DNA of 64,000 nt from Prevotella sp. (GTDB lineage Bacteria; Bacteroidota; Bacteroidia; Bacteroidales; Bacteroidaceae): assembly GCA_017458125.1 (NCBI GenBank), contig JAFTGB010000011.1:30472-94471 (forward strand), given 5' to 3'. Below the pieces are notes generated by a model. That model was not told the origin of the DNA, ran no database searches, and saw only the letters and a list, made by a program, of their open reading frames with translations. The position numbers and the translations under genes were made by a program. Position 1 is the stretch's first letter. Every line of letters starts with the position of its first letter. Positions 41,134 to 49,766 of the stretch are shown one piece after another.

Positions 41134-42816
41134 TTACCAGTTCTTCTGAAGCTGGCGCCGCTGCGGTTGTTGCTGGGCTTTCTTCATACGCTCTTGGGTC
41201 TGCTTCTCTTCCTGCATGGCTGCATTGAGCAACTGCTCGGCATTCTCCTTGCTCATCTGCTGGCGGTCTGGCTGGGGTTTCTGCTGATCCTGCTTTTGCT
41301 GCCGGTCTTGCTGCTGCTGGTCTTGGTTCTTTTTCTGCTGATCCTGGTTCTGCTGGTTCTGATTCTGCTGTTGGTTCTGCTGCTGACGCTTGCAGAGTGC
41401 AAGGTTGTAGCGTGTCTGATCGTCAGTAGGGTTGTTGCGCAGGGCTTCTTTGTAAGCCTCTATGGCCTCACTAAACATCTGGTGCTGCTGACAGATAACA
41501 CCCATATTGTGATAGGCTTGGGCACGACGCAAGGGATTGGTCTCCAGCTTGGCGGCCTTCTCGTACTGCATGATAGCCAGCGAGTCCTTGCGTTGCTGCA
41601 TCAGTGCATTGCCCAAGTTATAGTTAGCTTGCGGGTTGCGCTGGTTCTTCTCGACTGCCTTCCGGTAAGACACCTCAGCCTCAGCGGCATTGCCAAGACG
41701 AAACTGTTTGTTACCCTGACGCACCAACTGGCGGTCGGTCTGGGCCTGTGCTCCTGTTGCCGCCAGCAACAACAGTAGCAGTGCTACAGTTTTACGGCTG
41801 CGTTTGAACAGCGACACGTTCTTCAGCATGGGATTCTTGATTTCCAAAATGCAAACCTCGATGATGAGCAATAACAGTACCAAGATGCCCACAGCCTGGA
41901 ACTGCTCATCGAAGTCGCTGTAGATGGTACTTGAAATCTCCTTCTTGGCCAACTTGTCCAACTCGTTGTCGAGCTGTTCCTGAGCATGGCTGTTATTCTC
42001 GACATGGATATAGGCACCGTGGCCGGCATCGGCCAGTTGACGACACATCTCCTCATTCAGACCTGTCATGACGGTCTGACCTGTATTGTCCTTCAGATAG
42101 TCACCATTTCCGGTAGGAATAGGTGCACCCTGGGGCGAACCCACACCCAGAACATAGGTGTTCATGCCTTTATCTAAGGCTTCCTTGGCAGCCTCCATAG
42201 CACCACCCTCATGGTCTTCACCGTCGGTAATGACGATGATAGCCTTGCCAACACCTTCCTGTTGGGTGAAACTGTGGGAGGCCATACTGATAGCAGCAGC
42301 AATGTCGGTGCCCTGGGTAGCCATCATCGACGGGTCGATGCCTGACAGGAACATCTTAGCACTGACATAATCGCTGGTAATGGGCAGTTGGACGAAGGCA
42401 TTGCCGGCAAAAACGATGAGACCAATCTTGTCATTGGTGAAATGGTCAATCAGGTTTTCAACCATCATCTTAGAACGCTCCAAACGGCTGGGGGCCACAT
42501 CCTCGGCCAGCATCGAATTGCTGATGTCTAAACAGATGATGGTCTCAATGCCCGTACGCTTCTCATGGCTGATCTTCGTACCAAGCTGGGGACGGGCCAG
42601 CATGACGATGAGCAAAGCCAAAGCTCCTGCCAGCAAACAAAACTTGACTGCGGGACGGAAACGGGACACATCGGGCATCAACTGACGCACCAACTCAGGG
42701 TCGCCAAAACGGCGCAGCCGTTTCTTCTGTTGGCGAACCATCAGCCAACGGATGATGAACAGCAGTGGCACGACTGCTAAGAGATAGAGATATGTAGGGT
42801 CTTCAAATCGAAACAC
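41134..42816 (-). CDS. BatB-BatC fusion: VWA-domain protein plus TPR protein
   Basis: Residues 1-330 are BatB: two N-terminal membrane helices, a von Willebrand A domain with the MIDAS motif DISNS near 95 (CLDISNSMLAEDV) and a further helix. Residues from about 340 are BatC: LFKRSRKTVALLLLLLAAT then GAQAQ resembles a signal peptide, followed by TPR repeats (ANYNLGNALMQQRKDSLAIMQYEKA, AYHNMGVICQQ) and a Gln/Lys-rich tail. Bacteroides has batB and batC as separate genes; here no stop intervenes. The start is a GTG at 42816. Part of the aerotolerance operon; role in envelope stress is inferred from family. Confidence 0.87.
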   Translation of the reverse strand: MFRFEDPTYLYLLAVVPLLFIIRWLMVRQQKKRLRRFGDPELVRQLMPDVSRFRPAVKFCLLAGALALLIVMLARPQLGTKISHEKRTGIETIICLDISNSMLAEDVAPSRLERSKMMVENLIDHFTNDKIGLIVFAGNAFVQLPITSDYVSAKMFLSGIDPSMMATQGTDIAAAISMASHSFTQQEGVGKAIIVITDGEDHEGGAMEAAKEALDKGMNTYVLGVGSPQGAPIPTGNGDYLKDNTGQTVMTGLNEEMCRQLADAGHGAYIHVENNSHAQEQLDNELDKLAKKEISSTIYSDFDEQFQAVGILVLLLLIIEVCILEIKNPMLKNVSLFKRSRKTVALLLLLLAATGAQAQTDRQLVRQGNKQFRLGNAAEAEVSYRKAVEKNQRNPQANYNLGNALMQQRKDSLAIMQYEKAAKLETNPLRRAQAYHNMGVICQQHQMFSEAIEAYKEALRNNPTDDQTRYNLALCKRQQQNQQQNQNQQNQDQQKKNQDQQQQDRQQKQDQQKPQPDRQQMSKENAEQLLNAAMQEEKQTQERMKKAQQQPQRRQLQKNW

Positions 42817-42861
42817 GGTAAATACTTAATATTTATTATTTTACTTTTTTCAATTAAACGC

Positions 42862-43860
42862 TTACGGCAGCTTGCGGAAAACGGTGATGCGCAACAAAAT
42901 CTCCAGCAACAGCAACAGGACGGCAGCAGCAGCAAAAGGCTGGTAGGCCTCGTAGCGGCGGCTGAACTTCTTGACGTTCAGCTTCGACTTCTCCAACTTG
43001 TCGATTTCCTTGTAGATGTTCTGGAGCTCGCGGTTGTTGGTGGCACGGTAGAAGTCGCCGTCTGTAGCAGCAGCTATGTCGCCAAGCGTCTTGTTGTCAA
43101 TCTCGACAGGAATGTTGACATACTGAACACCTCCTGCCACCTGCATAGGATAAGGAGCGACTTTGTTGGTGCCCACACCAATGGTGTAAACACGAATGCC
43201 CAGACTCTTGGCAATCTCGGCAGCAGTCATAGGCGACAAGTCACCACGGTTGTTGGAACCGTCAGTAAGCAGAATGACCACACGGCTCTTGGCCTTAGAG
43301 TCTTTCAGACGACTGACAGCATTAGCCAGTCCCATACCGATGGCTGTACCGTCTTCTATCAGTCCGCGAGCAGCAATGTCGGTACGCACGTTCTGCAACA
43401 GCGACAACAGCGAGGCATGGTCAGTAGTCATAGGACACTGGGTAAAAGCCTCACCGGCAAAGATGCTCAATCCGATGTTGTCGTCGGGACGACCGGCAAT
43501 GAACTCGGCAGCGACTTGCTTGGCAGCCTCTATACGGTTAGGCTTCAAATCCTCAGCTAACATGGAGGTGGAGACGTCCATGGCCAACATGATGTCAATG
43601 CCCTCTACTGACTGGTTCTTCCAGGAATTCTGCGTCTGCGGACGAGCCATGACGAGCACTAACAGCACAAAGACGGCCATGCGCAACAGCGGCTGCAGGG
43701 GCATCAGCGTCACCTTCCACGAGCGCGGAGCATAACGGTAGGCATTGGTATCGCTCAGGCGCATCGTAGGCTCGCTCTTCTTCCTATACATCAGATACCA
43801 AATGATATAAGGTATCAGCAGAAGCAGCAGAAACAGATATTCTTTATTGGCAAATTCCAT
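42862..43860 (-). CDS. batA: BatA, VWA-domain membrane protein
   Basis: The 332-residue protein has membrane helices near residues 7-25 and 56-72, a von Willebrand A domain with MIDAS DVSTS (LAMDVSTSMLAEDL near 95) and conserved Thr/Asp further on, and a C-terminal helix (FAAAAVLLLLLEILLRITVF). Bat VWA proteins are thought to form a complex with BatB and the MoxR ATPase. It precedes batB/C with a 45-base gap and starts with ATG at 43860. Original Bat work in Bacteroides fragilis linked the operon to oxygen tolerance; later work questions direct peroxide sensing. Confidence 0.9.
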   Translation of the reverse strand: MEFANKEYLFLLLLLIPYIIWYLMYRKKSEPTMRLSDTNAYRYAPRSWKVTLMPLQPLLRMAVFVLLVLVMARPQTQNSWKNQSVEGIDIMLAMDVSTSMLAEDLKPNRIEAAKQVAAEFIAGRPDDNIGLSIFAGEAFTQCPMTTDHASLLSLLQNVRTDIAARGLIEDGTAIGMGLANAVSRLKDSKAKSRVVILLTDGSNNRGDLSPMTAAEIAKSLGIRVYTIGVGTNKVAPYPMQVAGGVQYVNIPVEIDNKTLGDIAAATDGDFYRATNNRELQNIYKEIDKLEKSKLNVKKFSRRYEAYQPFAAAAVLLLLLEILLRITVFRKLP

Positions 43861-43914
43861 TATTTACGTTCTTTCGTTGTTATCGTTAATCCATACCGTT
43901 TACGACACATGAAG

Positions 43915-44958
43915 TCAGACCAGCAGCTGCCAAACCTTGTAGACAACAAAGCAGAACAGAGCTGACGACACCAAGGCGAAACACCAAATGACAGTCTTCA
44001 GCACACGACGCTCCTGCTGAGAACGCTGGTCTGCCTCGGACAATTGCGGACGCTCGACCTCCTCCTGAGGCTGGTTTTCGAGCTTGGTCTGATTAATGAA
44101 GTCGATGGCATTGACCAGATTGGCATCGTTTTCGTTTATCATGGTGGAATACTTAGCAAACTTCACCAGGTCAGCAGTCATGAAAAGCTGGCGGAGTTCC
44201 GAAAGTGACTGCTGGTCGCCATCGGATGTCAGCCGCTCAATAATCTCCGAACTGGTCATCTCCATGGCCGAGAAACCATAACGTTCTTCGATGTACTTGC
44301 GCAGGGTGTCTGTCAGCTTGGTATAATATTCCTTGGGGTTTTCAGCACTAACCATCTTGTCGGCCTTAATCTGTTCTATCTCCTTCATAGCCTTCTGATG
44401 CGGCAACAGGCGCTTCACTATCTTAATATGAGCAATGACGGGCTTATTGTCACGCAGACGCAGATAGAACCAGTAGCCAATGGCTATCATCACCAGCATG
44501 AGCACACTCAGCCAGAAAGCCGGTGACCACTCGCTCCAGAGGAACGGATTGTCCTGAACGTCTTTGGGACCGTAGAATTTGTTCAGCTGTGTGGTGTCCA
44601 CCTCGACCTCAACAACTTTCAAGGCCAGCTGCTCGGTCTGCACTTCCTTGCCATCGACCTTCACCTTAAAAGGAGGCAAGGGATAAAGATTGCCGTCGAA
44701 CGAGGTCAGCACCAGCGTCATGGTATGATTGGAGGGATGGTGGAAATTGAGCACTTCAACCCCTGGAACAAGTTGCTGGCGCGGCTTCAGCGACGGCCAC
44801 TCCACCTTGGCATTATCGGCAGCCTGAACGGTCAGTGTGACCACAGCCTGCTCGCCAATCATCATTTCAATAGGGTTGATACTGGCCTGCACGCTTACTT
44901 GCGCAACAGAGCTCAACCAGCTGGTGACCAAGAATATAAACAACAGTATTCTCTTCAT
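43915..44958 (-). CDS. Bat-operon membrane protein (BatF-like position), hypothetical
   Basis: A 347-residue protein with Sec signal MKRILLFIFLVTSWLSSVAQ, a beta-rich periplasmic part (VQASINPIEMMIGEQAVVTLTVQA), a transmembrane helix near residue 155 (FWLSVLMLVMIAIGYWFYLRL), a cytoplasmic helical part with KEYYTKLTDTLRKYIEERYG, and a C-terminal helix at about 322-345. The DUF4381/BatD-like layout and position between DUF58 and batA match the unnamed protein usual in these operons. Role unknown; probably an adaptor between MoxR/DUF58 and the VWA proteins. Confidence 0.75.
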   Translation of the reverse strand: MKRILLFIFLVTSWLSSVAQVSVQASINPIEMMIGEQAVVTLTVQAADNAKVEWPSLKPRQQLVPGVEVLNFHHPSNHTMTLVLTSFDGNLYPLPPFKVKVDGKEVQTEQLALKVVEVEVDTTQLNKFYGPKDVQDNPFLWSEWSPAFWLSVLMLVMIAIGYWFYLRLRDNKPVIAHIKIVKRLLPHQKAMKEIEQIKADKMVSAENPKEYYTKLTDTLRKYIEERYGFSAMEMTSSEIIERLTSDGDQQSLSELRQLFMTADLVKFAKYSTMINENDANLVNAIDFINQTKLENQPQEEVERPQLSEADQRSQQERRVLKTVIWCFALVSSALFCFVVYKVWQLLV

Positions 44959-45828
44959 CTAACTTCTTTGTTTAAACAGCATCAAAAGGGCTTTCACATA
45001 GTCCTCATTAGTTGCTATCGACACCAAATCAACATTGCTCTTGTTCATCGTCTCTCGTAACAAGTCCTGACGTTGACGCCAATAACGCTCGTGAGCCTGA
45101 CGAAGGCGGCGGCTACTGGTGTCAATGTACTGCTCAAATCCTGTCTCAGCATCGACCACACGCATCAAGCCAACATCAGGCAACTCACGGGCACACAGGT
45201 CATAGACCTGCAAGGCCACCACATCATGCTTACGATTGGCTATCTGCAGGGGTTGAAGAAAGTCCTGACGGTCGTAGAAGTCGCTGAGAACGAAAGCCGT
45301 ACAGCGGCGTTTCGACACGCTGGTCAGGAACTCTAACGCCTGCTTCACGTCGGTACGGTGGGATTCGGGCTTGAAGTCAAGCAGTTCGCGGATGATATAG
45401 AGGATATGCTTGCGTCCCTTCTTGGGCGGAATGTACTTCTCTATGCGGTCTGAGAAGAACACCACACCAATCTTGTCGTTATTCTGGATGGCTGAGAAGG
45501 CTATGGTGGCAGCTATCTCCGTCACCATGTCGCGTTTCATCTGCCGCTGTGTACCGAAGTCGAGCGACCCGCTGACATCGATGAGCAACATGACAGTAAG
45601 CTCACGCTCCTCTTCAAACACCTTGACATAGGGGCGGTGAAAGCGGGCGGTCACATTCCAGTCAATGTCACGAACATCGTCGCCATACTGGTACTCACGC
45701 ACCTCGCTGAACGCCATACCCCTACCCTTGAAGGCCGAATGGTACTGTCCGGCAAAGACGTTTGAGCTCAGACCACGAGCCTTAATCTCAATCTTACGAA
45801 CTTTCTTTATAATCTCTGATGTCTCCAT
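44959..45828 (-). CDS. DUF58-domain protein of the MoxR-Bat operon
   Basis: The 289-residue protein shows the DUF58 signature YQYGDDVRDIDWNVTARF (about residues 47-64), followed by a degenerate VWA-like fold (LIDVSGSLDFGTQ). DUF58 proteins partner with MoxR ATPases. The ATG at 45828 overlaps the moxR stop by one base (TAATG on the coding strand), and the stop sits next to the start of the following gene, so translation is coupled. No membrane helices, so cytoplasmic. Confidence 0.9.
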   Translation of the reverse strand: METSEIIKKVRKIEIKARGLSSNVFAGQYHSAFKGRGMAFSEVREYQYGDDVRDIDWNVTARFHRPYVKVFEEERELTVMLLIDVSGSLDFGTQRQMKRDMVTEIAATIAFSAIQNNDKIGVVFFSDRIEKYIPPKKGRKHILYIIRELLDFKPESHRTDVKQALEFLTSVSKRRCTAFVLSDFYDRQDFLQPLQIANRKHDVVALQVYDLCARELPDVGLMRVVDAETGFEQYIDTSSRRLRQAHERYWRQRQDLLRETMNKSNVDLVSIATNEDYVKALLMLFKQRS

Positions 45829-46823
45829 TAAGGAACTTCCACCTTATTGATAATCTTTGAAACGATTTCCTCGCTGGTCACATTGGAAGCTTCAGCCTCG
45901 TAAGTCAAGCCAATACGGTGGCGTAACACATCATGAGACACAGCACGAACGTCTTCGGGTACCACGTAGCCACGACGCTTTATGAACGCATAGGCACGGG
46001 CAGCCTTGGCCAGATTGATACTGGCACGGGGAGAACCGCCAAAGGAAATCAGGTCTTTCATTTCCTTCAGACCATAACGGTCCGGATAACGGGTGGCAAA
46101 CACGATGTCGGCAATGTACTGTTCTATCTTCTCGTCCAGATAGACCTCACGCACTACCTGACGGGCTTTCAATATCTCTGCCGCTGTCGTCACCGGTGTC
46201 ACTTTGGGCAGGCCCTCGCCGATGTTCTCACGGATAATCTTCTTCTCCTCCTCTATGGTGGGATAGCCGATGACCACCTTCAGCATAAAGCGGTCTACTT
46301 GGGCTTCAGGCAACGGATAAGTACCCTCCTGCTCGATAGGGTTCTGGGTAGCCATGACCAAGAATGGGTTCGGAAGGTCGAAAGTCTCGGAGCCGATGGT
46401 CACCTGCTTTTCCTGCATCGCTTCCAACAGGGCGCTCTGCACTTTGGCCGGCGCACGGTTTATCTCGTCAGCCAGCACAAAATTGGCAAACACGGGACCA
46501 CGCTTCACCTGAAATCTCTCGTCCTTCTGCGAGTAGATCATCGTACCCGTCACGTCGGCAGGTAACAGGTCGGGGGTGAACTGAATGCGACTGTACGTAG
46601 CATCTATCAGTTGTGCCAGCGTCTTGATGGCCAACGTCTTGGCCAAGCCAGGCACTCCCTCCAACAGGATGTTGCCATCACTCAGCAAACCGATAAGCAA
46701 CGAATCCACCAAGTGCTTCTGTCCTACGATTACCTGATCCATGCCCGTCACAAGGTTGGTCACGAATCCACTCTGTTGTTCTATCCGGATGTTTAACTCA
46801 CGGATGTCAATAGCTTCTGCCAT
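45828..46823 (-). CDS. moxR: MoxR-family AAA+ ATPase
   Basis: First gene of the Bat operon. The 331-residue ATPase has Walker A GVPGLAKT (about residue 56), Walker B FVLADEINRAP (about 119) and sensor ATQNPIEQEGTYPLPEAQ (about 163), typical of MoxR. MoxR proteins act as chaperone-like ATPases for VWA partners such as BatA/BatB. A TACATTTG -7 box on the minus strand at 46877-46870 lies 47 bases upstream, so the operon probably starts here. Confidence 0.93.
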   Translation of the reverse strand: MAEAIDIRELNIRIEQQSGFVTNLVTGMDQVIVGQKHLVDSLLIGLLSDGNILLEGVPGLAKTLAIKTLAQLIDATYSRIQFTPDLLPADVTGTMIYSQKDERFQVKRGPVFANFVLADEINRAPAKVQSALLEAMQEKQVTIGSETFDLPNPFLVMATQNPIEQEGTYPLPEAQVDRFMLKVVIGYPTIEEEKKIIRENIGEGLPKVTPVTTAAEILKARQVVREVYLDEKIEQYIADIVFATRYPDRYGLKEMKDLISFGGSPRASINLAKAARAYAFIKRRGYVVPEDVRAVSHDVLRHRIGLTYEAEASNVTSEEIVSKIINKVEVP

Positions 46824-46869
46824 GATATTTTACAAATTACAAAATTATTGTTTTCTTGATTTCAAGCTG

Positions 46870-46877
46870 CAAATGTA
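46870..46877 (-). promoter_or_regulatory. Candidate -7 box (TACATTTG) for the moxR-bat operon
   Basis: Minus-strand TACATTTG matches TAnnTTTG; no clear -33 TTTG at the expected distance. Confidence 0.5.
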
Positions 46878-46920
46878 CGCATTTCCGCGCGTATTACGTG
46901 CGCCCGCATACCTAAATAAT

Positions 46921-46960
46921 ATTAAAAAAGTTTCCCAAAACTTATATTTTAGGAAACTTT
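46921..46960 (-). terminator. Terminator after the HU-TM-LysM gene
   Basis: 9-bp stem GGAAACTTT/AAAGTTTCC (46927-46935 with 46952-46960), followed on the minus strand by TTTTTTAAT. It ends the ftsY-rimO-hup series before moxR. Confidence 0.8.
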
Positions 46961-46998
46961 CAGAATAGGTGTAAAAACAAAGCAAAACCCACCAGGGA

Positions 46999-48147
46999 CT
47001 ACTTGCGTTTCTTCTTCAACTCAAGCTTGGGAATCTTTATGATCTGACCAGCCTTGACAGTAGGATTCTGAGGAAGGTTATTATACACTTCAACATAACA
47101 CTCCATGTCAGGACCAAGATTGGCACGGCAGATGCTGTAGAAAGTCTGTCCTGCCAGTACCTTCACTTCGTGGTCAAGCCCCACAATGCGATAGGCTCCA
47201 TAACGCACACGGGCATCCTTTTGGGCATATTTGTCAGCAGTCTCTGCGGGGGTAGCTGCTGACTTCTTCTCAACAGGTTTCGGCACCGTCTTTTCTGCAG
47301 GTTTCACCTCTGGCATATCTTCATGCTTAGCATCTTTCTGCTTATCACTCTCAGTAAGCGGAACATTTTTCTCTACATCGGCTTTCTTCAATGTGTCGGC
47401 CTTTGCCTTAACCACTTCCTTTACATAGACGGTATCGGGTAAGACATCAGGAGCCACCGCCCTCGTCATTTCAGCATAGTAATATCCTCCAAGGGCCGAT
47501 AATGCCATCAAGACAAGAATTCCAAGCAGATTACGCAGCCAACTCCACGAGCGTTTCTTCTCTTTGATATGCTTATGCAAATGGCTGGTAACGAATTCTG
47601 GTACCGGCTCTGATTCAGGTTCTGGGGCAGGCTCAGGGGCAGATACGGACTCGGGCTCTGATTTCGGTTCAGGCTCAGGTTCGGACTCAGGGACATCCAT
47701 CTCTACCAAAGGGGCAACCACTGGAACTTCTTCTACCAATTCTGCTTCAGTTACCTGTTCCTCGCTTTCTGTCTCTGCCTCCGAATCGAGTACAGGCTCC
47801 TCATCCTTCATGTCGTCAAACTCGACACCTTCGTTCAGCACCACCGTCTCAAACTGAGAGAAAGGCTTGTTGACCAGTTCCTTCATTGTGGCATCCGGCG
47901 TGAAAGTAACTTTAGAATGACCGTCGATGACCACTCGTTCACCTGTGCGAACGCTAACACTCTCGCGGGCTTCAACACCAATAATCTTGAAAGTGCCGAA
48001 ACCTTTCACCTTGACTATCTGGTCAGTCTCTAAACGTTCCTGTATCAAGGAAAACATTGCTGCAGTAAATCGGTTGGCATCCGACTTATCCATGCCGTTC
48101 TTTTCCATCAGCACAGCTGCAATCTCTTGTATTGTCAGTTTTCCCAT
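46999..48147 (-). CDS. HU-domain protein with transmembrane helix and C-terminal LysM
   Basis: An unusual chimera of 382 residues. Residues 1-90 are an HU/IHF-like domain (MGKLTIQEIAAVLMEKNGM, then VKVKGFGTFKIIGVEARESV). An acidic, Pro/Glu/Ser-rich low-complexity linker follows (about 110-195, with PEPEPEPKSEPES-like repeats), then a transmembrane helix near 211-228 (LLGILVLMALSALGGYYYA), a Lys/Pro-rich linker and a LysM domain (HEVKVLAGQTFYSICRANLG to the end). Topology predicts HU in the cytoplasm and LysM in the periplasm. The ATG at 48147 is preferred to an upstream GTG. It starts 4 bases after hup. Confidence 0.85.
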   Translation of the reverse strand: MGKLTIQEIAAVLMEKNGMDKSDANRFTAAMFSLIQERLETDQIVKVKGFGTFKIIGVEARESVSVRTGERVVIDGHSKVTFTPDATMKELVNKPFSQFETVVLNEGVEFDDMKDEEPVLDSEAETESEEQVTEAELVEEVPVVAPLVEMDVPESEPEPEPKSEPESVSAPEPAPEPESEPVPEFVTSHLHKHIKEKKRSWSWLRNLLGILVLMALSALGGYYYAEMTRAVAPDVLPDTVYVKEVVKAKADTLKKADVEKNVPLTESDKQKDAKHEDMPEVKPAEKTVPKPVEKKSAATPAETADKYAQKDARVRYGAYRIVGLDHEVKVLAGQTFYSICRANLGPDMECYVEVYNNLPQNPTVKAGQIIKIPKLELKKKRK

Positions 48148-48151
48148 AGAC

Positions 48152-48436
48152 CTACCTGCCACCTCCTTTCAATTTGTCCTTCCACGACTGATTTGGTTTG
48201 AACGACAACACCAATTTAGGCGGCACCAACATACGTTGTCCCGTAGAAGGGTTGACGATGACACGCTCCAACTTCTTCTTAGCCTCGAACGTCCCGAAAT
48301 TAGGAACCAACACGGCACTGTCCTCCTGAAAGGCATCTCCCATTGCATTGATGATATTGTTCACCAACTTCTGGGTGTCCTTAGGCGTGTAGCCAGTACG
48401 AGCAGCAAGTTCGGTAATAAATTCCTTGTTATTCAT
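48152..48436 (-). CDS. hup: HU-family DNA-binding protein
   Basis: A 94-residue HU-type nucleoid protein: helical N-terminus (MNNKEFITELAARTGYTPK), the strand NFGTFEAKKKLERVIVNP with the arm motif NPSTGQRMLVPP, where the Pro intercalates DNA, and a basic end. Its ATG overlaps the rimO stop by 4 bases and it is followed by the HU-TM-LysM gene, giving two HU domains side by side. Divergence from the usual RNPxTG arm is modest. Confidence 0.9.
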   Translation of the reverse strand: MNNKEFITELAARTGYTPKDTQKLVNNIINAMGDAFQEDSAVLVPNFGTFEAKKKLERVIVNPSTGQRMLVPPKLVLSFKPNQSWKDKLKGGGR

Positions 48437-49743
48437 AGTCTTGTCGTTGCATATAAGTCAAATTCTTCGGCATCAGTGATGCGAGCCTCGTAGAAACAGC
48501 CTATGGTCAGGTGTTCACTACTCGGAATCAGCACCTCCGGATCTACCTCTGGCGAGCAGAACTCGGTACGTCCTACATACCACTCTCCTTCTTTCCTGTC
48601 TATGACAACCTTCAGCGTCTGACCTATCTTCTGCGCCTCTAACTCTGCGGAAATATTTTGCTGAACGCGCATCAGCTTGTCAAGCCGCTGCTGTTTCACC
48701 TCAGCAGGCACATCGTCAGTATAGTGCTCTGCCGAATAGGTTCCGTCTTCCTCTGAGTAAGCAAAGGCTCCCATGCGTTCAAAACGTGCCCACTTGACAA
48801 AATCCACCAGTTCGCGGAAGTCATCATCCGTCTCTCCCGGGAAACCAACCATCAGCGTGGTGCGCAGATGAATGCCGGGAACTTCCTTACGCATGCGCTC
48901 TATCATTTCGTATGTTTCCTGACGGGTGAACTGCCGTCTCATACGCGATAACATGTGGTCTGTGACATGTTGAAGAGCAATATCCAGATAGTTGCATACA
49001 TTCTGCCGCTCTCGCATTACGCGCAAAAGGTCCCAAGGGAAGTGGGCCGGATAGGCATAATGCAGACGAATCCACTCCACACCTTCGATATCAGCCATAC
49101 GCTCTACCAGTTCGGCAATGTGCTGTCGCCCGTCAATGTCAACACCATAATAGGTCAGTTCCTGAGCTATCACCTGCAGTTCTCTGACGCCCTGGCTCAC
49201 CAACCAACTTACTTCATTAAGGATTTCATCCATCGGACGACTCCTATGATGTCCCGTAATCAGCGGAATGGCACAATAAGCACAGTGACGGTCGCAACCT
49301 TCACTGATTTTAAGATAAGCATAATGAGAGGGGGTGGTAAGCTTTCGGAAAACTGACGAAGGCTCCTCGGTGATTGGAAGCGGGGCTTTCAAATCTTCAG
49401 CAAGCTGGCGATAGTTGAACTTGCCATACCAACCGTCCACCTCTGGTATCTCTGCTTCAAGGTCTGCCAGATAACGTTCTGACAGGCAACCCATCACATA
49501 GATACGCTTCAGTCGCCCTTCTGCTTTGGCCTGAGCAAATTCTAAGATGGTATCGATGCTTTCCTGCTTGGCATCTTCTATGAAACCACATGTGTTGACA
49601 ACCACTATTTCGCCTTGTGGGTTTTCACTGTCATGAGTGACATGATAGCCACAAGACTCAAAGAGTGCCATAAGCCTCTCGCTGTCCACCAGATTCTTCG
49701 AGCACCCAAGCGTTATGAAATCTATTGTAGGTTTCTTGACCAT
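48433..49743 (-). CDS. rimO: Ribosomal protein S12 methylthiotransferase RimO
   Basis: Radical-SAM enzyme that methylthiolates Asp of ribosomal protein S12. The ATG at 49743 (MVKKPTIDFITLGCSKNLVDSE) is chosen since the longer frame from 49770 overlaps ftsY. The 436-residue protein has the UPF0004 N-domain with three Cys (LGCSKN, NTCGF, MGCLSE), radical-SAM CX3CX2C CDRHCAYC near residue 146, and a C-terminal TRAM domain (IGQTLKVVIDRKEGEWYVGRT). Follows ftsY and precedes hup on one strand. Confidence 0.95.
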   Translation of the reverse strand: MVKKPTIDFITLGCSKNLVDSERLMALFESCGYHVTHDSENPQGEIVVVNTCGFIEDAKQESIDTILEFAQAKAEGRLKRIYVMGCLSERYLADLEAEIPEVDGWYGKFNYRQLAEDLKAPLPITEEPSSVFRKLTTPSHYAYLKISEGCDRHCAYCAIPLITGHHRSRPMDEILNEVSWLVSQGVRELQVIAQELTYYGVDIDGRQHIAELVERMADIEGVEWIRLHYAYPAHFPWDLLRVMRERQNVCNYLDIALQHVTDHMLSRMRRQFTRQETYEMIERMRKEVPGIHLRTTLMVGFPGETDDDFRELVDFVKWARFERMGAFAYSEEDGTYSAEHYTDDVPAEVKQQRLDKLMRVQQNISAELEAQKIGQTLKVVIDRKEGEWYVGRTEFCSPEVDPEVLIPSSEHLTIGCFYEARITDAEEFDLYATTRL

Positions 49744-49766
49744 CTCCGCAACAAAAAGCAATAAAC

